This document shows positions 25,822-34,790 of a stretch of 39,750 nt of DNA, in pieces. The stretch is from CAYWOS01 sp964459985. GTDB taxonomy: Bacteria; Bacillota; Clostridia; Christensenellales; Aristaeellaceae. Positions within the stretch are counted from its first letter, which is position 1. Every line of letters begins with the position of its first letter. The stretch is from positions 1-39,750 of the forward strand of contig CAYWOS010000020.1 in the NCBI GenBank assembly GCA_964459985.1, given 5' to 3'. The notes beneath the pieces are model-generated. The model was not told where the DNA came from. It did not search any database and worked only from the letters and a program-made list of their open reading frames with translations. The position numbers were made by a program, and so were the translations under genes.

Positions 25822-27546
25822 ATGAACAGGCAAGCCGTTTTACACGTTCCCATGTCGGAGTACGCCTTTGGGACGGACGACCGTCACGTGGTGTTTCGCC
25901 TGCGCGCGGGCGTCGGCGATCTTGCGGGCTGCACGCTGATATACGGCGATCGTTCCTGCCGCCGGACGCCCGTTGATTACTTCTGCGCGCCCATGTCGCG
26001 CGTCGCGAAGGATTTGCTGTTCGATTGGTTCGAGGTTACGCTGGAGACCGATATCCACAGGCTTTGCTACGCCTTTGAGCTGGTCGCGGCCGACGGCGGG
26101 AAGACGCTGTATTACGGCGATCTGTTTCACGACGCGCTGACGGCCGATCGCTCGGAATACTTCCAGCTGCCCTACAATCACCGCGCCGACCGCGTGAGCG
26201 TGCCCGCGTGGATGCGCGACGCCGTTGTCTACAACATCTTCCCGGACAGCTTCGCCACGTCCTCCGCGTTTATTTCCCGCTGCGCGACCGAGCGCGGCTG
26301 CCGGGGCGAGATCGTGCGCGGCAAGCTCGGCGGCACGATTCGCGGTGTGACGGAAAACCTTGCGTACATCAGGCGGATGGGCGTCAACTGCATCTATCTT
26401 AATCCCATTTTCGCGGCCGGCGAGTACCACAAGTATGATTTGATCGATTACGAGCACGTCGACCCCGCGCTCGGCACGGACGAGGATTTTGCGGCGCTGG
26501 TTCGTGAAGCGCACGCGCTGGGCGTCCGCGTGATGATCGACGGCGTGTTCAACCATTGCGGGTGGAAGTTCTTCGCTTTTAAGGATGTCGTCAAGCACGG
26601 CAAAGCCTCCCGCTATTGGGACTGGTTTTTCCGCCTTTCGGAGCCGGTCGTCGTCCCTGAAAACCCCGAGGATTACCCGGGCTATGAATGCTTCGGCTAC
26701 GAGCGCATGATGCCCAAGCTCGCCACCGACAACCCCGAGGTGCAGGCGTATTTCTGCCGGATCGGCGCGCACTGGGCGCGTGAGTACGATATCGACGGCT
26801 GGCGGCTGGACGTGGCCAGCGAGGTGGACGACGGCTTCTGGCGCGCCTTCCGCCGCGCGGTCAAGCAGGTCAAGCCCGACTGCGCGCTGGTGGGCGAAGT
26901 ATGGGAAACTGCCTCGCATTGGCTGGACGGCAGCATGTTCGACAGCAGCATGAACTATGATTTCCGCAAGCACTGCCGTTGCTTTTTCGCCGAGGGAAGC
27001 ATCGACGCCGAAGCGTTCGACGCGCGCGTGACCCACATGCGCATGCGCTACCGCGCGCCCATCGCCTACGCGCAGCTCAATCTTCTGGACAGCCACGACG
27101 TCAGCCGTTTTCTGTCGCTTTGCGGCGGCGACGAGCGCAGGATGAAGCTCGCGGTGCTGTTCCAGATGACCTTTGTCGGCATGCCCTGCGTGTTTTACGG
27201 CGACGAAAAGGGCGTCACCGGCGTCATCGAGGAGGAATACCGAAGCCCCATGCCGTGGGACGCGGAGAAAGGCGCGCTGGAGGATTTCTACGCGCGCGCC
27301 ATGCGCCTGCGGGAAGGGGAGAGCGCGCTGCGGCGCGGCGGCTATCAAACCCTGCGCGCCGAACGCGGCGGCGGGCTGTACGGCTATGTCCGGCAGACGG
27401 CCGATGAGAAAATCACCGTGATGCTGAACAACGCCGAGCGCCCCGCGCGCCTGACACCGCGCGGCGACGTGCTCTGGCAGGAGGGGTACGCCGACGGCGT
27501 CCTTTCGGCATACGGATTTGTGATCACCAAGGAAACGGCGGTGTGA
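25822..27546 (+). CDS. GH13 neopullulanase/cyclomaltodextrinase-type enzyme
   Basis: This 574-aa alpha-amylase-family enzyme has an N-terminal beta domain like CBM34 (about 1-125) and a barrel with all four conserved regions. These are MIDGVFNHCG; DGWRLDVAS with nucleophile Asp330; VGEVWE with acid/base Glu359; and LLDSHDVSRF with Asp426. The N-domain and the order of motifs match the GH13 subgroup of maltogenic amylase, neopullulanase and cyclomaltodextrinase, which cut maltodextrins, pullulan or cyclodextrins. There is no signal peptide, so it processes imported dextrins. Its stop overlaps the LacI start. Confidence 0.93.
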   Translation: MNRQAVLHVPMSEYAFGTDDRHVVFRLRAGVGDLAGCTLIYGDRSCRRTPVDYFCAPMSRVAKDLLFDWFEVTLETDIHRLCYAFELVAADGGKTLYYGDLFHDALTADRSEYFQLPYNHRADRVSVPAWMRDAVVYNIFPDSFATSSAFISRCATERGCRGEIVRGKLGGTIRGVTENLAYIRRMGVNCIYLNPIFAAGEYHKYDLIDYEHVDPALGTDEDFAALVREAHALGVRVMIDGVFNHCGWKFFAFKDVVKHGKASRYWDWFFRLSEPVVVPENPEDYPGYECFGYERMMPKLATDNPEVQAYFCRIGAHWAREYDIDGWRLDVASEVDDGFWRAFRRAVKQVKPDCALVGEVWETASHWLDGSMFDSSMNYDFRKHCRCFFAEGSIDAEAFDARVTHMRMRYRAPIAYAQLNLLDSHDVSRFLSLCGGDERRMKLAVLFQMTFVGMPCVFYGDEKGVTGVIEEEYRSPMPWDAEKGALEDFYARAMRLREGESALRRGGYQTLRAERGGGLYGYVRQTADEKITVMLNNAERPARLTPRGDVLWQEGYADGVLSAYGFVITKETAV

Positions 27547-28574
27547 GCGGAATGGCGGCAACAATCCTTGACGTCGCGCGCAAGGCGGGCGTATCGCCCT
27601 CGACGGTGTCCAAGGCGCTCAATCAATCGGGCGCGGTATCCGACGCGACGCAAAAAAAGATCGAAGCGGCGGCGGCGGCGCTGGGCTATCAGCCGAACGC
27701 GCGCGCCCGCAACTTCGCCATGCGCGCGACCAATCAGATTGTGTTCGTCGCTGATTTTCCGTTCGACGCGGCGTTTGTGAACCCGCATATGTTCGAGATC
27801 ATGCGCGGCGTGCAGCACACGCTGGACAAAATGGGCTACGCCATGCTGATGAAGCAAGCCGACGCCCGGCAGGCGCCCGCGTACATCGAGCAGGCGTGGT
27901 CGCAGCAGCTGGCGGACGGCTTTATCCTGCATATGTCGATGATGACGCCGAAACTGGCCGCCCTCATCGCCCGGCAGGGCATTCCGCACATCGTCATCGG
28001 CAAGCCCGATTTTGACAACCGCCTGTGCTGGATCGACACGGACAACTGCTATTCGGGCGAGCTGGCGGCGCGGCATCTGGTCGAAATGGGCTATACCGAT
28101 ATCGCCTTTATCAGCGGCCGTGCCGACGACATGACCTCGTGGCGCAGGCTGCTGGGCGTGCGCAATGCCCTGCAGTCGCTGAACGTCGCGCTGCCGCACG
28201 AGCGCGTGATCCAAAGCAATTCCACGCTGGCTGACGGCGCGCGCGCGCTTAAAAGACTGCTCAAATCGCCGCCGCGCCCGCAGGCCGTTATTTGCGCCAA
28301 CAATCCCATCGCTTTGGGGCTCATGCAGGCGCTGCAGGCCCGGGACATCCGCATCCCGGAGGATATCGCGCTGATGACCTTCGATACCTACCCGTTTTCA
28401 ATGTTCACCGATCCGCCCATGACGGTGGTGGACATTAATATGTACGAAATGGGTCAGGAAGCCGGGCGGCTGGTGCTGCAAAAGCTGAAGCACCCCGCCA
28501 CGCAGATCCAGACCTATATCACGTCCCCCACGCTCGTGTGCCGCGGCACGACCTGCCCGCGCAAAATGGAGTAG
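27543..28574 (+). CDS. LacI-family regulator of the maltodextrin operon
   Basis: The helix-turn-helix ILDVARKAGVSPSTVSKALNQSG is followed by the hinge (ALGYQPNARARNFAM) and a sugar-sensing domain (ADGFILHMSM, GYTDIAFISG, IPEDIALMTFDTYPF). The GTG at 27543 overlaps the GH13 stop and has AAGGAA upstream; ATG 27552 is an alternative. Being the last gene in the operon it would control itself together with the transporter, perhaps at the operator 21709-21724. A terminator hairpin follows at 28606-28629. Confidence 0.92.
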   Translation: MSGMAATILDVARKAGVSPSTVSKALNQSGAVSDATQKKIEAAAAALGYQPNARARNFAMRATNQIVFVADFPFDAAFVNPHMFEIMRGVQHTLDKMGYAMLMKQADARQAPAYIEQAWSQQLADGFILHMSMMTPKLAALIARQGIPHIVIGKPDFDNRLCWIDTDNCYSGELAARHLVEMGYTDIAFISGRADDMTSWRRLLGVRNALQSLNVALPHERVIQSNSTLADGARALKRLLKSPPRPQAVICANNPIALGLMQALQARDIRIPEDIALMTFDTYPFSMFTDPPMTVVDINMYEMGQEAGRLVLQKLKHPATQIQTYITSPTLVCRGTTCPRKME

Positions 28575-28605
28575 CGCCGGGCTCGCCCGCCGTGACGCGG
28601 GTGGA

Positions 28606-28629
28606 GAAGGCCGCGCGACGGCTTTTTTT
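28606..28629 (+). terminator. Terminator of the maltodextrin operon
   Basis: AAGGCCG and CGGCTTT arms around a five-base loop (CGCGA) are followed by a run of seven T. It lies about 30 bases after the LacI stop. Confidence 0.8.
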
Positions 28630-28668
28630 CGCTTGGCGCGGGACGCGCCGCGCCTGCCCGTCGTCCGG

Positions 28669-28984
28669 TCAGCCCTTGACGGAACCTTCCGCCGCGCCGG
28701 ATACGACGAAGCGTTTCCGGAACACGAAAAACAGCAGAATCATGGGGATCTGCGCGAGAATGGAGGCCGAAAAGATCCGTTCCCGGCGCGTGGCGCGCGC
28801 CCTTGAGCGACCGGATCATCACGGGCAGCGCGATGTTTTTCTGCACGCCGCCCGGAATGACTTTGGCGGAAAAGAACTCCTCCCATGTTCCCTGATGACA
28901 GAAGATCGCCGGCGTGCCGACGGACGGCAGCGCGAGCGGCAGCATGACGCGTAAAAACGCGGTCATATGCCCGCCGCCGTCGAT
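28669..28984 (-). pseudogene. Frameshifted 3-prime remnant of a MalG-type permease
   Basis: Read on the minus strand from 28984, the frame gives IDGGGHMTAFLRVMLPLALP, the EAA loop of a sugar permease, and continues to NIALPVMIRSLKG. After a frameshift near 28800 another frame gives IPMILLFFVFRKRFVVSGAA and ends EGSVKG-stop, the typical MalG C-terminus. The first two thirds of the gene are missing. Its opposite direction to both flanking operons suggests a decayed third transporter. It has no function as a permease. Confidence 0.8.
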
Positions 28985-29298
28985 TGTTATAAAACCTCCG
29001 GGTTATGCGCGCAACAGCACATGGACGACGCGAAAACGCGGGCGCGTTGTCAATCGCTCCCGCGCGTTGGCGAAGGGTTATCGTTGACAAAAGAGCACAA
29101 ACGCGGTCAGCAGTTTTCGCGAACGATTTGCGGGTAACTCCGCGAACGATTTGTCGGTATCGTGCGCAGACGCCGACTCGATTCCGCAGGGGCGGGTTGG
29201 CCGTCCCGAGGCGCCGAGGAACGCCTGCTTCCCCGCGCGATTTCAAAGAAGCGCGCGGCGGGGAGTCCGCGCGTCTGCGGCGCGGCGTTTTCCATACA
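28985..29298. other. Intergenic region without a gene
   Basis: No gene is supported here. A 13-base direct repeat CGCGAACGATTTG occurs at 29118-29130 and 29141-29153 (23 bases apart). The upstream part of the permease pseudogene is not recognisable in it, so it was probably deleted. Confidence 0.5.
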
Positions 29299-29312
29299 AG
29301 TTAACGTTTACT
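29299..29312 (+). promoter_or_regulatory. Upstream LacI-type operator candidate
   Basis: AGTTAACGTTTACT is symmetric around a central CG with one mismatch. It is 94 bases upstream of the -35 box of the third sugar operon and 142 bases, centre to centre, from the second candidate at 29441-29454. Confidence 0.5.
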
Positions 29313-29405
29313 CAATGAATTGGGCTCCTCGAGCCGACGCTTCCAGATAAATGTCACAATTTGCAAAAATCCAGACATATTTTCTATTTTTATCAGGAAA
29401 TACGC

Positions 29406-29434
29406 TTGACACATCCGAATACATATGATATAAC
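29406..29434 (+). promoter_or_regulatory. Promoter of the ADP-ribosylglycohydrolase sugar operon
   Basis: TTGACA (29406-29411) and TATAAC (29429-29434), 17-base spacer, in an AT-rich stretch 75 bases before the binding-protein gene. Confidence 0.85.
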
Positions 29435-29440
29435 ATGGCG

Positions 29441-29454
29441 TGTAAACGTATTCT
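29441..29454 (+). promoter_or_regulatory. Promoter-overlapping LacI-type operator candidate
   Basis: TGTAAACGTATTCT covers the expected transcription start and has the AAACGT core with a central CG, though its right arm is imperfect. The LacI regulator at 38526-39563 is the likely ligand. Confidence 0.45.
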
Positions 29455-29508
29455 CGATCGGGCGGATATGCCGATTGGGACGCAAAACAATGAATGGAGG
29501 AGATCTTG

Positions 29509-30858
29509 ATGACCATGAAGAAATGGCTGTGCGCTCTGCTGACGCTCGCGTTGCTTGTCAGCGCGGCGCCCGCCGCGCTTGCGCAGGACGCCGAAAGCGC
29601 CGCGCAGGCCGGCAAAACGATCGTTCCCTTCTGGTTCAACGCCGCCGACGAAGCGGCGACGCAGCGCTGGTGGGAATCCAAGGTGGCCGCGTTCAACGAA
29701 CAGAGCCAGACGACCTATCTGGACATGCAGGCCGTGCCGAGCGACGCGTACGACGCCAAGCTCAAGGCGGCGCAGGCGACGGGCACGGCGCCGCAGATTC
29801 TCTATCTCGCGTACACCGATCTTCTTTCTCAGGCCACGATGGGCTACTACATGCCGCTGGACGATCTGATTGATCCCGCGCTGTGGGAGGACGTATACGA
29901 CAGCGCCGAGCACATGGTATCCATCGGCGACACGCATTACGCCGTGCCGCATCATCTGGAGCCTTACAGCCTGCTGTTCTACCGCAAGGATATGTTCCGG
30001 GCCGCCGGACTGGACCCCGAAGTCGGCCCCAAATCATGGGGCGAGCTGCTGGAGTACGCCCGGAAACTCACGAACGCGGATCATTACGGTCTGGCGATCT
30101 CGGGCGAGGGCGACAACGGCTGGGTCAACTGGGGCTGGGAAGCCATGTTCGGCAAGAACCTGCTGGACGACAACTGGGAAAAGACGAACGTGCGCGATCC
30201 CGAGTTCGCCGCGCTGATCAACCTCTACAAAACCCTCTATGACGAACAGCTCGTTCCCGCGCAGCCTCTCGGCGCGTTCTGGAACATTCAGCCGCTCGCC
30301 GAAGGCCGCGTCGCCATGCAGTTCAACGGCACGTGGGCGATCACCAACCTCAAAAACGTCTACGCCGAAACGCTGGATCTGAACGAGATCGGCGTGTGCG
30401 TCGCGCCGACGCCGTCGGGCGTGACCGAAGGCGTATGCACCGCCGCGATGGGCGGCCACTGCCTGGCGATCGACGCCAAAGCGCAGAATCCCGAAGCCTG
30501 CGCCGAATTCCTGACGTGGCTGCTTCTGGGCGATCCCAACGTGATGGCGGAGTTCTTCGAAGCGGGCGGTTTCGCCAAGTACACGGCGCGCAAATCGGTG
30601 GACGAATACATCCTTTCGCTGGACAGCGCCAAAGCCGATCCGTGGCTGCGCATCATCACCGAGCAGGTGATTCCCTACGCCGTGTCCGAGCCGATCTATT
30701 CATGGAGCGTGTCCGCCGCGTACGCCAACGCGATGGCGAACGTGCTGACCAACGGCTACACGGTGGAGGAAGCCATCGAGGAATGCGCCTCGGACATCGA
30801 ATACATCATCGAGAGCGAAGAGCTGGCGGGGACCAACCCGCGCCATGTAGCGGAGTAA
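29509..30858 (+). CDS. Carbohydrate ABC transporter substrate-binding protein (ARH operon)
   Basis: This 449-aa solute-binding protein starts with a signal peptide (about 1-25, cleavage after ALA) and lacks a lipobox cysteine. Family features include TIVPFWFNAADEAATQRWWESK, APQILYLAYTDLL, YAVPHHLEPYSLLFYRKDMF, WNIQPLAEGRVAMQFNGTWA and a helical C-terminus. The start 29509 was chosen for GGAGGAG six bases upstream. The ligand is unknown; the three downstream ADP-ribosylglycohydrolase-fold enzymes suggest it is not a simple maltodextrin. Confidence 0.92.
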   Translation: MTMKKWLCALLTLALLVSAAPAALAQDAESAAQAGKTIVPFWFNAADEAATQRWWESKVAAFNEQSQTTYLDMQAVPSDAYDAKLKAAQATGTAPQILYLAYTDLLSQATMGYYMPLDDLIDPALWEDVYDSAEHMVSIGDTHYAVPHHLEPYSLLFYRKDMFRAAGLDPEVGPKSWGELLEYARKLTNADHYGLAISGEGDNGWVNWGWEAMFGKNLLDDNWEKTNVRDPEFAALINLYKTLYDEQLVPAQPLGAFWNIQPLAEGRVAMQFNGTWAITNLKNVYAETLDLNEIGVCVAPTPSGVTEGVCTAAMGGHCLAIDAKAQNPEACAEFLTWLLLGDPNVMAEFFEAGGFAKYTARKSVDEYILSLDSAKADPWLRIITEQVIPYAVSEPIYSWSVSAAYANAMANVLTNGYTVEEAIEECASDIEYIIESEELAGTNPRHVAE

Positions 30859-30873
30859 CACTGACTGTGCGGG

Positions 30874-30910
30874 ACCGGCCGCGCCGCTTCTCGGAGGCCG
30901 CGCGGCCGGT
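30874..30910 (+). promoter_or_regulatory. Intercistronic hairpin after the binding-protein gene
   Basis: A perfect ten-base GC stem, ACCGGCCGCG with CGCGGCCGGT, lies between the binding-protein and permease genes. The following bases TTCTTTCG are too poor in T for full termination, so it probably lowers read-through or stabilises the upstream message. Confidence 0.6.
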
Positions 30911-30946
30911 TCTTTCGCACCGGACACCGATCAAGGAGGCGCCTGC

Positions 30947-31858
30947 ATGCGCAGCATATCGATCAAAAAAGGGTTCTCCCGGGCGCGGCGGACGGACACG
31001 CTGACGGGCTACGCGTTCCTTGTGCCCACGTTCGCGCTTTTGCTTGTTTTCTCCGTCCTTCCCCTGATCCGCACGGTCATTCAGGCGTTCTTCAATTCCG
31101 GCTTCTATCAGTCGCCCGAATTCGTCGGCGTCAAGAACTTCACCAAGGTTCTGCGCGACAAGAATTTCGGCAAGGCGATCGGCGTGGGCTTTCAATACGC
31201 GGCGATCGTCGTGCCGTCTGGATTCTTCCTGTCGTTCCTGCTGGCGATGTGCGTCAAGAACATGTCGCCGCGCTTTTCCAATTTCGTCAAATCGGCGATC
31301 TATATCCCCTCGGTCATATCGGGCATCATCGCGGGCACGGTTTTCGCCTTCATATATGATTATCAGGGCGGTCTGCTCAATACGGCGATGGATCTGATGC
31401 ATTTGCCGAGACAGGCGTGGCTGAACACGCGCGGGCTGACGCTGTGGGCGGTGGCGCTGCCCGGCGTCTGGCTGGGACTGGGGTACTCCACGCTGCTCAT
31501 GCTCGCGGGTTTGCTCGATATCCCGGCGATCTATTACGAGGCGGCGCTCATCGACGGCGCGAACGCCTGCCAGCGCACGTGGTATATCACCGTTCCCTGC
31601 ATGAAAAACGTCTTCTTATTCCAGCTTGTCAGCGGCACGATCGGCGCGCTGCAGGAATTCAACCTGCCCTACACGCTGACCGGCGGCGCGCCCGCCAATA
31701 CGACGCGCACGCCCGTGCTGCTGCTCTATCAACACTTCACCGGCGATAAAACAATGGGATATACCTATGCCGGCGCGATCATTATGGCGTTGTTTATCGG
31801 CATATTGACGGCGCTGTTCTTCAAAACCATCAGTTCCGAGAAAGCCTCGGACGCTTGA
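30947..31858 (+). CDS. Carbohydrate ABC transporter permease, MalF type (ARH operon)
   Basis: The 303-aa permease starts after AGGAGGCGCCTGC and has TLTGYAFLVPTFALLLVFSVLPLIRT as first membrane segment. The EAA loop is YYEAALIDGANACQRTWYITVP. It pairs with the MalG-type protein encoded 13 bases downstream. No ATPase gene is present in the operon. Confidence 0.93.
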   Translation: MRSISIKKGFSRARRTDTLTGYAFLVPTFALLLVFSVLPLIRTVIQAFFNSGFYQSPEFVGVKNFTKVLRDKNFGKAIGVGFQYAAIVVPSGFFLSFLLAMCVKNMSPRFSNFVKSAIYIPSVISGIIAGTVFAFIYDYQGGLLNTAMDLMHLPRQAWLNTRGLTLWAVALPGVWLGLGYSTLLMLAGLLDIPAIYYEAALIDGANACQRTWYITVPCMKNVFLFQLVSGTIGALQEFNLPYTLTGGAPANTTRTPVLLLYQHFTGDKTMGYTYAGAIIMALFIGILTALFFKTISSEKASDA

Positions 31859-31871
31859 GGAGGGAACAAGA

Positions 31872-32723
31872 ATGAGAAAGAATTCGCTCCGCAGGCTGCC
31901 CTTTCAGTTTGTCGGTCTGCTCGTTTCGTTGATCGCGCTGTTCCCTCTGGCGTGGATGCTGATCGCGGGCTTCAAGAGCAACGCCGAGGTGCTGGCAATG
32001 CCCTTCCGCTTTCTCCCGAAAACCTGGCGTTTTGAGAATTACGCGTCGCTTTTGACCAATCAGTTTGAAAGCTATGTGTTCACCAACGGCGGCTCGTTCG
32101 CGCGTTCGATGCTGACGACCTTCGGCGTGGCGGTGTTCGCGCTGGTGTTCTCGCTGCTGCTCAACTCGATGGTGGGGTACGCATTCGCGCGCATCGATCT
32201 GCCTTTCAAGCGCGTTTTGTGGGCGATTTACCTGCTGCCGTGGTTCATCCCGGGCATCGCCGTGCAGATTTCCTCATTCCAGACAGTCGTGAATCTCGGG
32301 CTTTTGGACACCTTCTGGGTGCTCACGCTGCCCGGCATTTGCTACACCTATTCCATTTTCTTTTACCGCCAGTTCTATCTCAACATGCCGCCCGCGCTGG
32401 AGGAAGCGGCGCTGATTGACGGCGCATCGCGCGTGACCATTTATACGCGCATCTTCATTCCCATGAGCGCCACGCCCTTCGTGGTCATGGGCATCAGCGT
32501 TTTCCTCGGCTTCTGGAACAGCTTCCTCTGGCCGGCGCTGACGATCAACGACGTGAAATTGTTCCAGATCAATCAGGTCATCGCCTATTTCCGCTCCTCG
32601 CATTCGAGCCAGCAGCATATGGTCATGGCGGCGACGACGCTGGCGGCCGCGCCGACGATCCTTTTGTTCGTCTGCTTTCAGCGCTATATCATGGGCGGCA
32701 TCAAGGTATCGGGGCTCAAGTAA
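31872..32723 (+). CDS. Carbohydrate ABC transporter permease, MalG type (ARH operon)
   Basis: The 283-aa partner permease has LLVSLIALFPLAWMLIAGFKS, the EAA loop EEAALIDGASRVTIYTRIFIP and the C-terminal GGIKVSGLK. GAGGAGGGAA precedes its ATG. The first glycohydrolase gene follows after 18 bases, so import and intracellular processing are co-expressed. Confidence 0.93.
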   Translation: MRKNSLRRLPFQFVGLLVSLIALFPLAWMLIAGFKSNAEVLAMPFRFLPKTWRFENYASLLTNQFESYVFTNGGSFARSMLTTFGVAVFALVFSLLLNSMVGYAFARIDLPFKRVLWAIYLLPWFIPGIAVQISSFQTVVNLGLLDTFWVLTLPGICYTYSIFFYRQFYLNMPPALEEAALIDGASRVTIYTRIFIPMSATPFVVMGISVFLGFWNSFLWPALTINDVKLFQINQVIAYFRSSHSSQQHMVMAATTLAAAPTILLFVCFQRYIMGGIKVSGLK

Positions 32724-32741
32724 CGAACGAGGACGGGTATT

Positions 32742-34790
32742 GTGATGGACGCGAAACGGTTGATCGAAAAAATCTACGCGGGCTGGCTGGGCAAACTGGC
32801 GGGCATCCGTCTGGGCGCGCCCGTTGAAATGTGGACGCGCGAGCAGATCGCCGAGAAGTTCGGCGGGCGGCACGGCTATCTGGCGGATTACCCTTTGTTC
32901 GCCGCCGACGACGACAGCAACGGCCCGGCGTTTTTCATCCGCGCGCTTTCGGACAGCGGCCAATACGGCGAACTGACGAGCGCGGACGTCGGCAGGGCGT
33001 GGCTCAATTACGCGCCCCGCGGCAGGGGCATGTTCTGGTGGGGCGGCTACGGCGTGTCGAGCGAACATACGGCGTATGAGAACATGCGCGCCGGCATCGA
33101 GCCGCCGTATTCCGGCTCGATCGCGATGAACGGCGAAACCATCGCCCAGCAGATCGGCGGGCAAATCTTCATCGACGCGTGGGGACTGGTCTGCCCCGGC
33201 AGGCCCGAGGAAGCGGCGCGGCTGGCGGCGATCGCCGCGCGCGTGGCGCACGACGGCGAAGCGGTGTACGGCGGGCAGTACGTCGCGGCGTGTATAGCGG
33301 CCGCGTTTGACGCGGGCAACGTCCGCGAGGCGATGGAAAGGGCGCTTTCGCTCCTGCCCGATACGTCCGTGTACGCGCGCTGCGTCAGGGACGTGATGCG
33401 CTTTCACGACGAAACGCCCGGCGACGCGTGGGCGTGTTTCGATTACATCAAAAAGCGTTACTGGCGCGATCGCTTCGGCGGCAACTGCCATATCATTCCC
33501 AACGCCGCCCTCATGACGCTGGCGATGTGCTACGGCGGCGGCGATTTCGGCGACACGATCGAATTGTGCAACCAATGCGGTTTTGACACCGACTGCAATG
33601 TCGGCAACGTGGGCGCGATCATGGGCGTGCTCGCCGGCGTCGATGGCATCGGCGAAGCATGGCTTGAACCGATCAACGATGTGTTCGTCTGCTCGGGCAC
33701 GGTGGGCGCGCTCAACCTGCGCACGGCGTCGGGCTTCGCGCGAGAGCTTGCGCGCTTCGCCCTCCGGCTGGGCGCGCTTCCGCGCGACGCGGAAGTCGAA
33801 CAATGGACGGAGGACGAGGCGTTCGAGTTTTCGCTGCCGGGCGCGACCTGCGGCATGATGATCGACGACGGCGGCGATATCAAGCGCGGCCTTCGGTGGG
33901 AAGCGGGCGAACTGATCGTTCCGCGCGGGCGGGACGGCGCGGCGCGCGCGTGCCTGCGCACGTACCTGACGCCTTCCGATTTCATTGATGATCGTTACAG
34001 CCCGAGCTTTTCCCCGCTTTTCTATCCCGGGCAGACGGCGCGCCTGGCGGTCAGGGCGGACGGCCTCGTGCGCGCGTACGCCGATGTGGCCGGTTTGGGC
34101 GGCGCGCGCAGATTGTACGGCGAAGCCGTCCGCGCCGACGCCGGGGCTGTCGCGGAAATCACCGTGCCGCCGACGGCCGACGCCGTGATCCTGCGCGTCG
34201 GCGTCGAGGCGGACGCCGACGACGCGCGCCTTGCGCGCGTGACGTTTGCCGGCGCGCCGCGTTATTGCCTGCGCGCCGGGGCGCTGCGGGAAGAAAACTG
34301 GTCGCCGTGCCACAGCGAAATCTCGCAGTTCAGCGCGGCGGAGGGAAGCTGGCGGCTGGAGAACGGACGCGTCGTCGCGTCCTCGGCGTCCGACGCGCTG
34401 TTGTTGACGGGCGGCATGAACTGGACGGACGTCGACATTTCCGCGCGCGTGTATCCGCGCGGCGGCGCCGAGGCGGGCGTCGCGTTCCTTTGCGGCGGCG
34501 TGATACGCGGATACGCGGCGCTTATGCGCGCCGACGGCCGCGTCCGTCTCGTTCGGCTGGACGACAGGCGGCGCGATATCGCCGGTGCGGATATGCCGCC
34601 CGCGGGCGAAGACGGCGTCGTCCTGCGCGTCCGCATTAAAAACGGCTCGATTCATGTCGACGTCGACGGCTCTCCCGCGTTTACGGCGCAAAACGAAAGC
34701 GTCCGCGCCGGCTGCGCGGGGCTTGTCATGACGGGTCCGGGCGTCGCGGCGTTCGGCGGATTGGCGGTGAATTGGCATGACGGTGAATGA
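32742..34790 (+). CDS. ADP-ribosylglycohydrolase-fold enzyme 1, with C-terminal beta domains
   Basis: The N-terminal ~340 residues match the ADP-ribosylglycohydrolase (DraG/ARH) family: YAGWLGKLAGIRLGAPVE, an acidic metal motif ADDDS at 55-59, and DTDCNVGNVGAIMGVLAG from 282, corresponding to the second metal motif. The family cleaves glycosidic bonds to ribose, but in sugar operons it is likely used on other glycosides. Residues ~350-540 are a beta-rich region (DFIDDRYSPSFSPLFYPGQT). The last ~140 look like a concanavalin/LamG-type sandwich (WTDVDISARVYPRGG). There is no signal peptide. The GTG at 32742 is eight bases from GAGGA; ATG 32745 is the alternative. Confidence 0.85.
   Translation: MMDAKRLIEKIYAGWLGKLAGIRLGAPVEMWTREQIAEKFGGRHGYLADYPLFAADDDSNGPAFFIRALSDSGQYGELTSADVGRAWLNYAPRGRGMFWWGGYGVSSEHTAYENMRAGIEPPYSGSIAMNGETIAQQIGGQIFIDAWGLVCPGRPEEAARLAAIAARVAHDGEAVYGGQYVAACIAAAFDAGNVREAMERALSLLPDTSVYARCVRDVMRFHDETPGDAWACFDYIKKRYWRDRFGGNCHIIPNAALMTLAMCYGGGDFGDTIELCNQCGFDTDCNVGNVGAIMGVLAGVDGIGEAWLEPINDVFVCSGTVGALNLRTASGFARELARFALRLGALPRDAEVEQWTEDEAFEFSLPGATCGMMIDDGGDIKRGLRWEAGELIVPRGRDGAARACLRTYLTPSDFIDDRYSPSFSPLFYPGQTARLAVRADGLVRAYADVAGLGGARRLYGEAVRADAGAVAEITVPPTADAVILRVGVEADADDARLARVTFAGAPRYCLRAGALREENWSPCHSEISQFSAAEGSWRLENGRVVASSASDALLLTGGMNWTDVDISARVYPRGGAEAGVAFLCGGVIRGYAALMRADGRVRLVRLDDRRRDIAGADMPPAGEDGVVLRVRIKNGSIHVDVDGSPAFTAQNESVRAGCAGLVMTGPGVAAFGGLAVNWHDGE

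Noticed and set aside
29118..29153. A 13-base direct repeat (CGCGAACGATTTG) that could hint at a CRISPR or transposon end
   Set aside because: There are only two copies with a ten-base spacer, no inverted ends and no nearby cas or transposase gene.
28740..29246. A 168-codon minus-strand frame upstream of and across the permease remnant
   Set aside because: The frame is Arg-rich and out of phase with the MalG motifs. The remnant itself is read in other frames.
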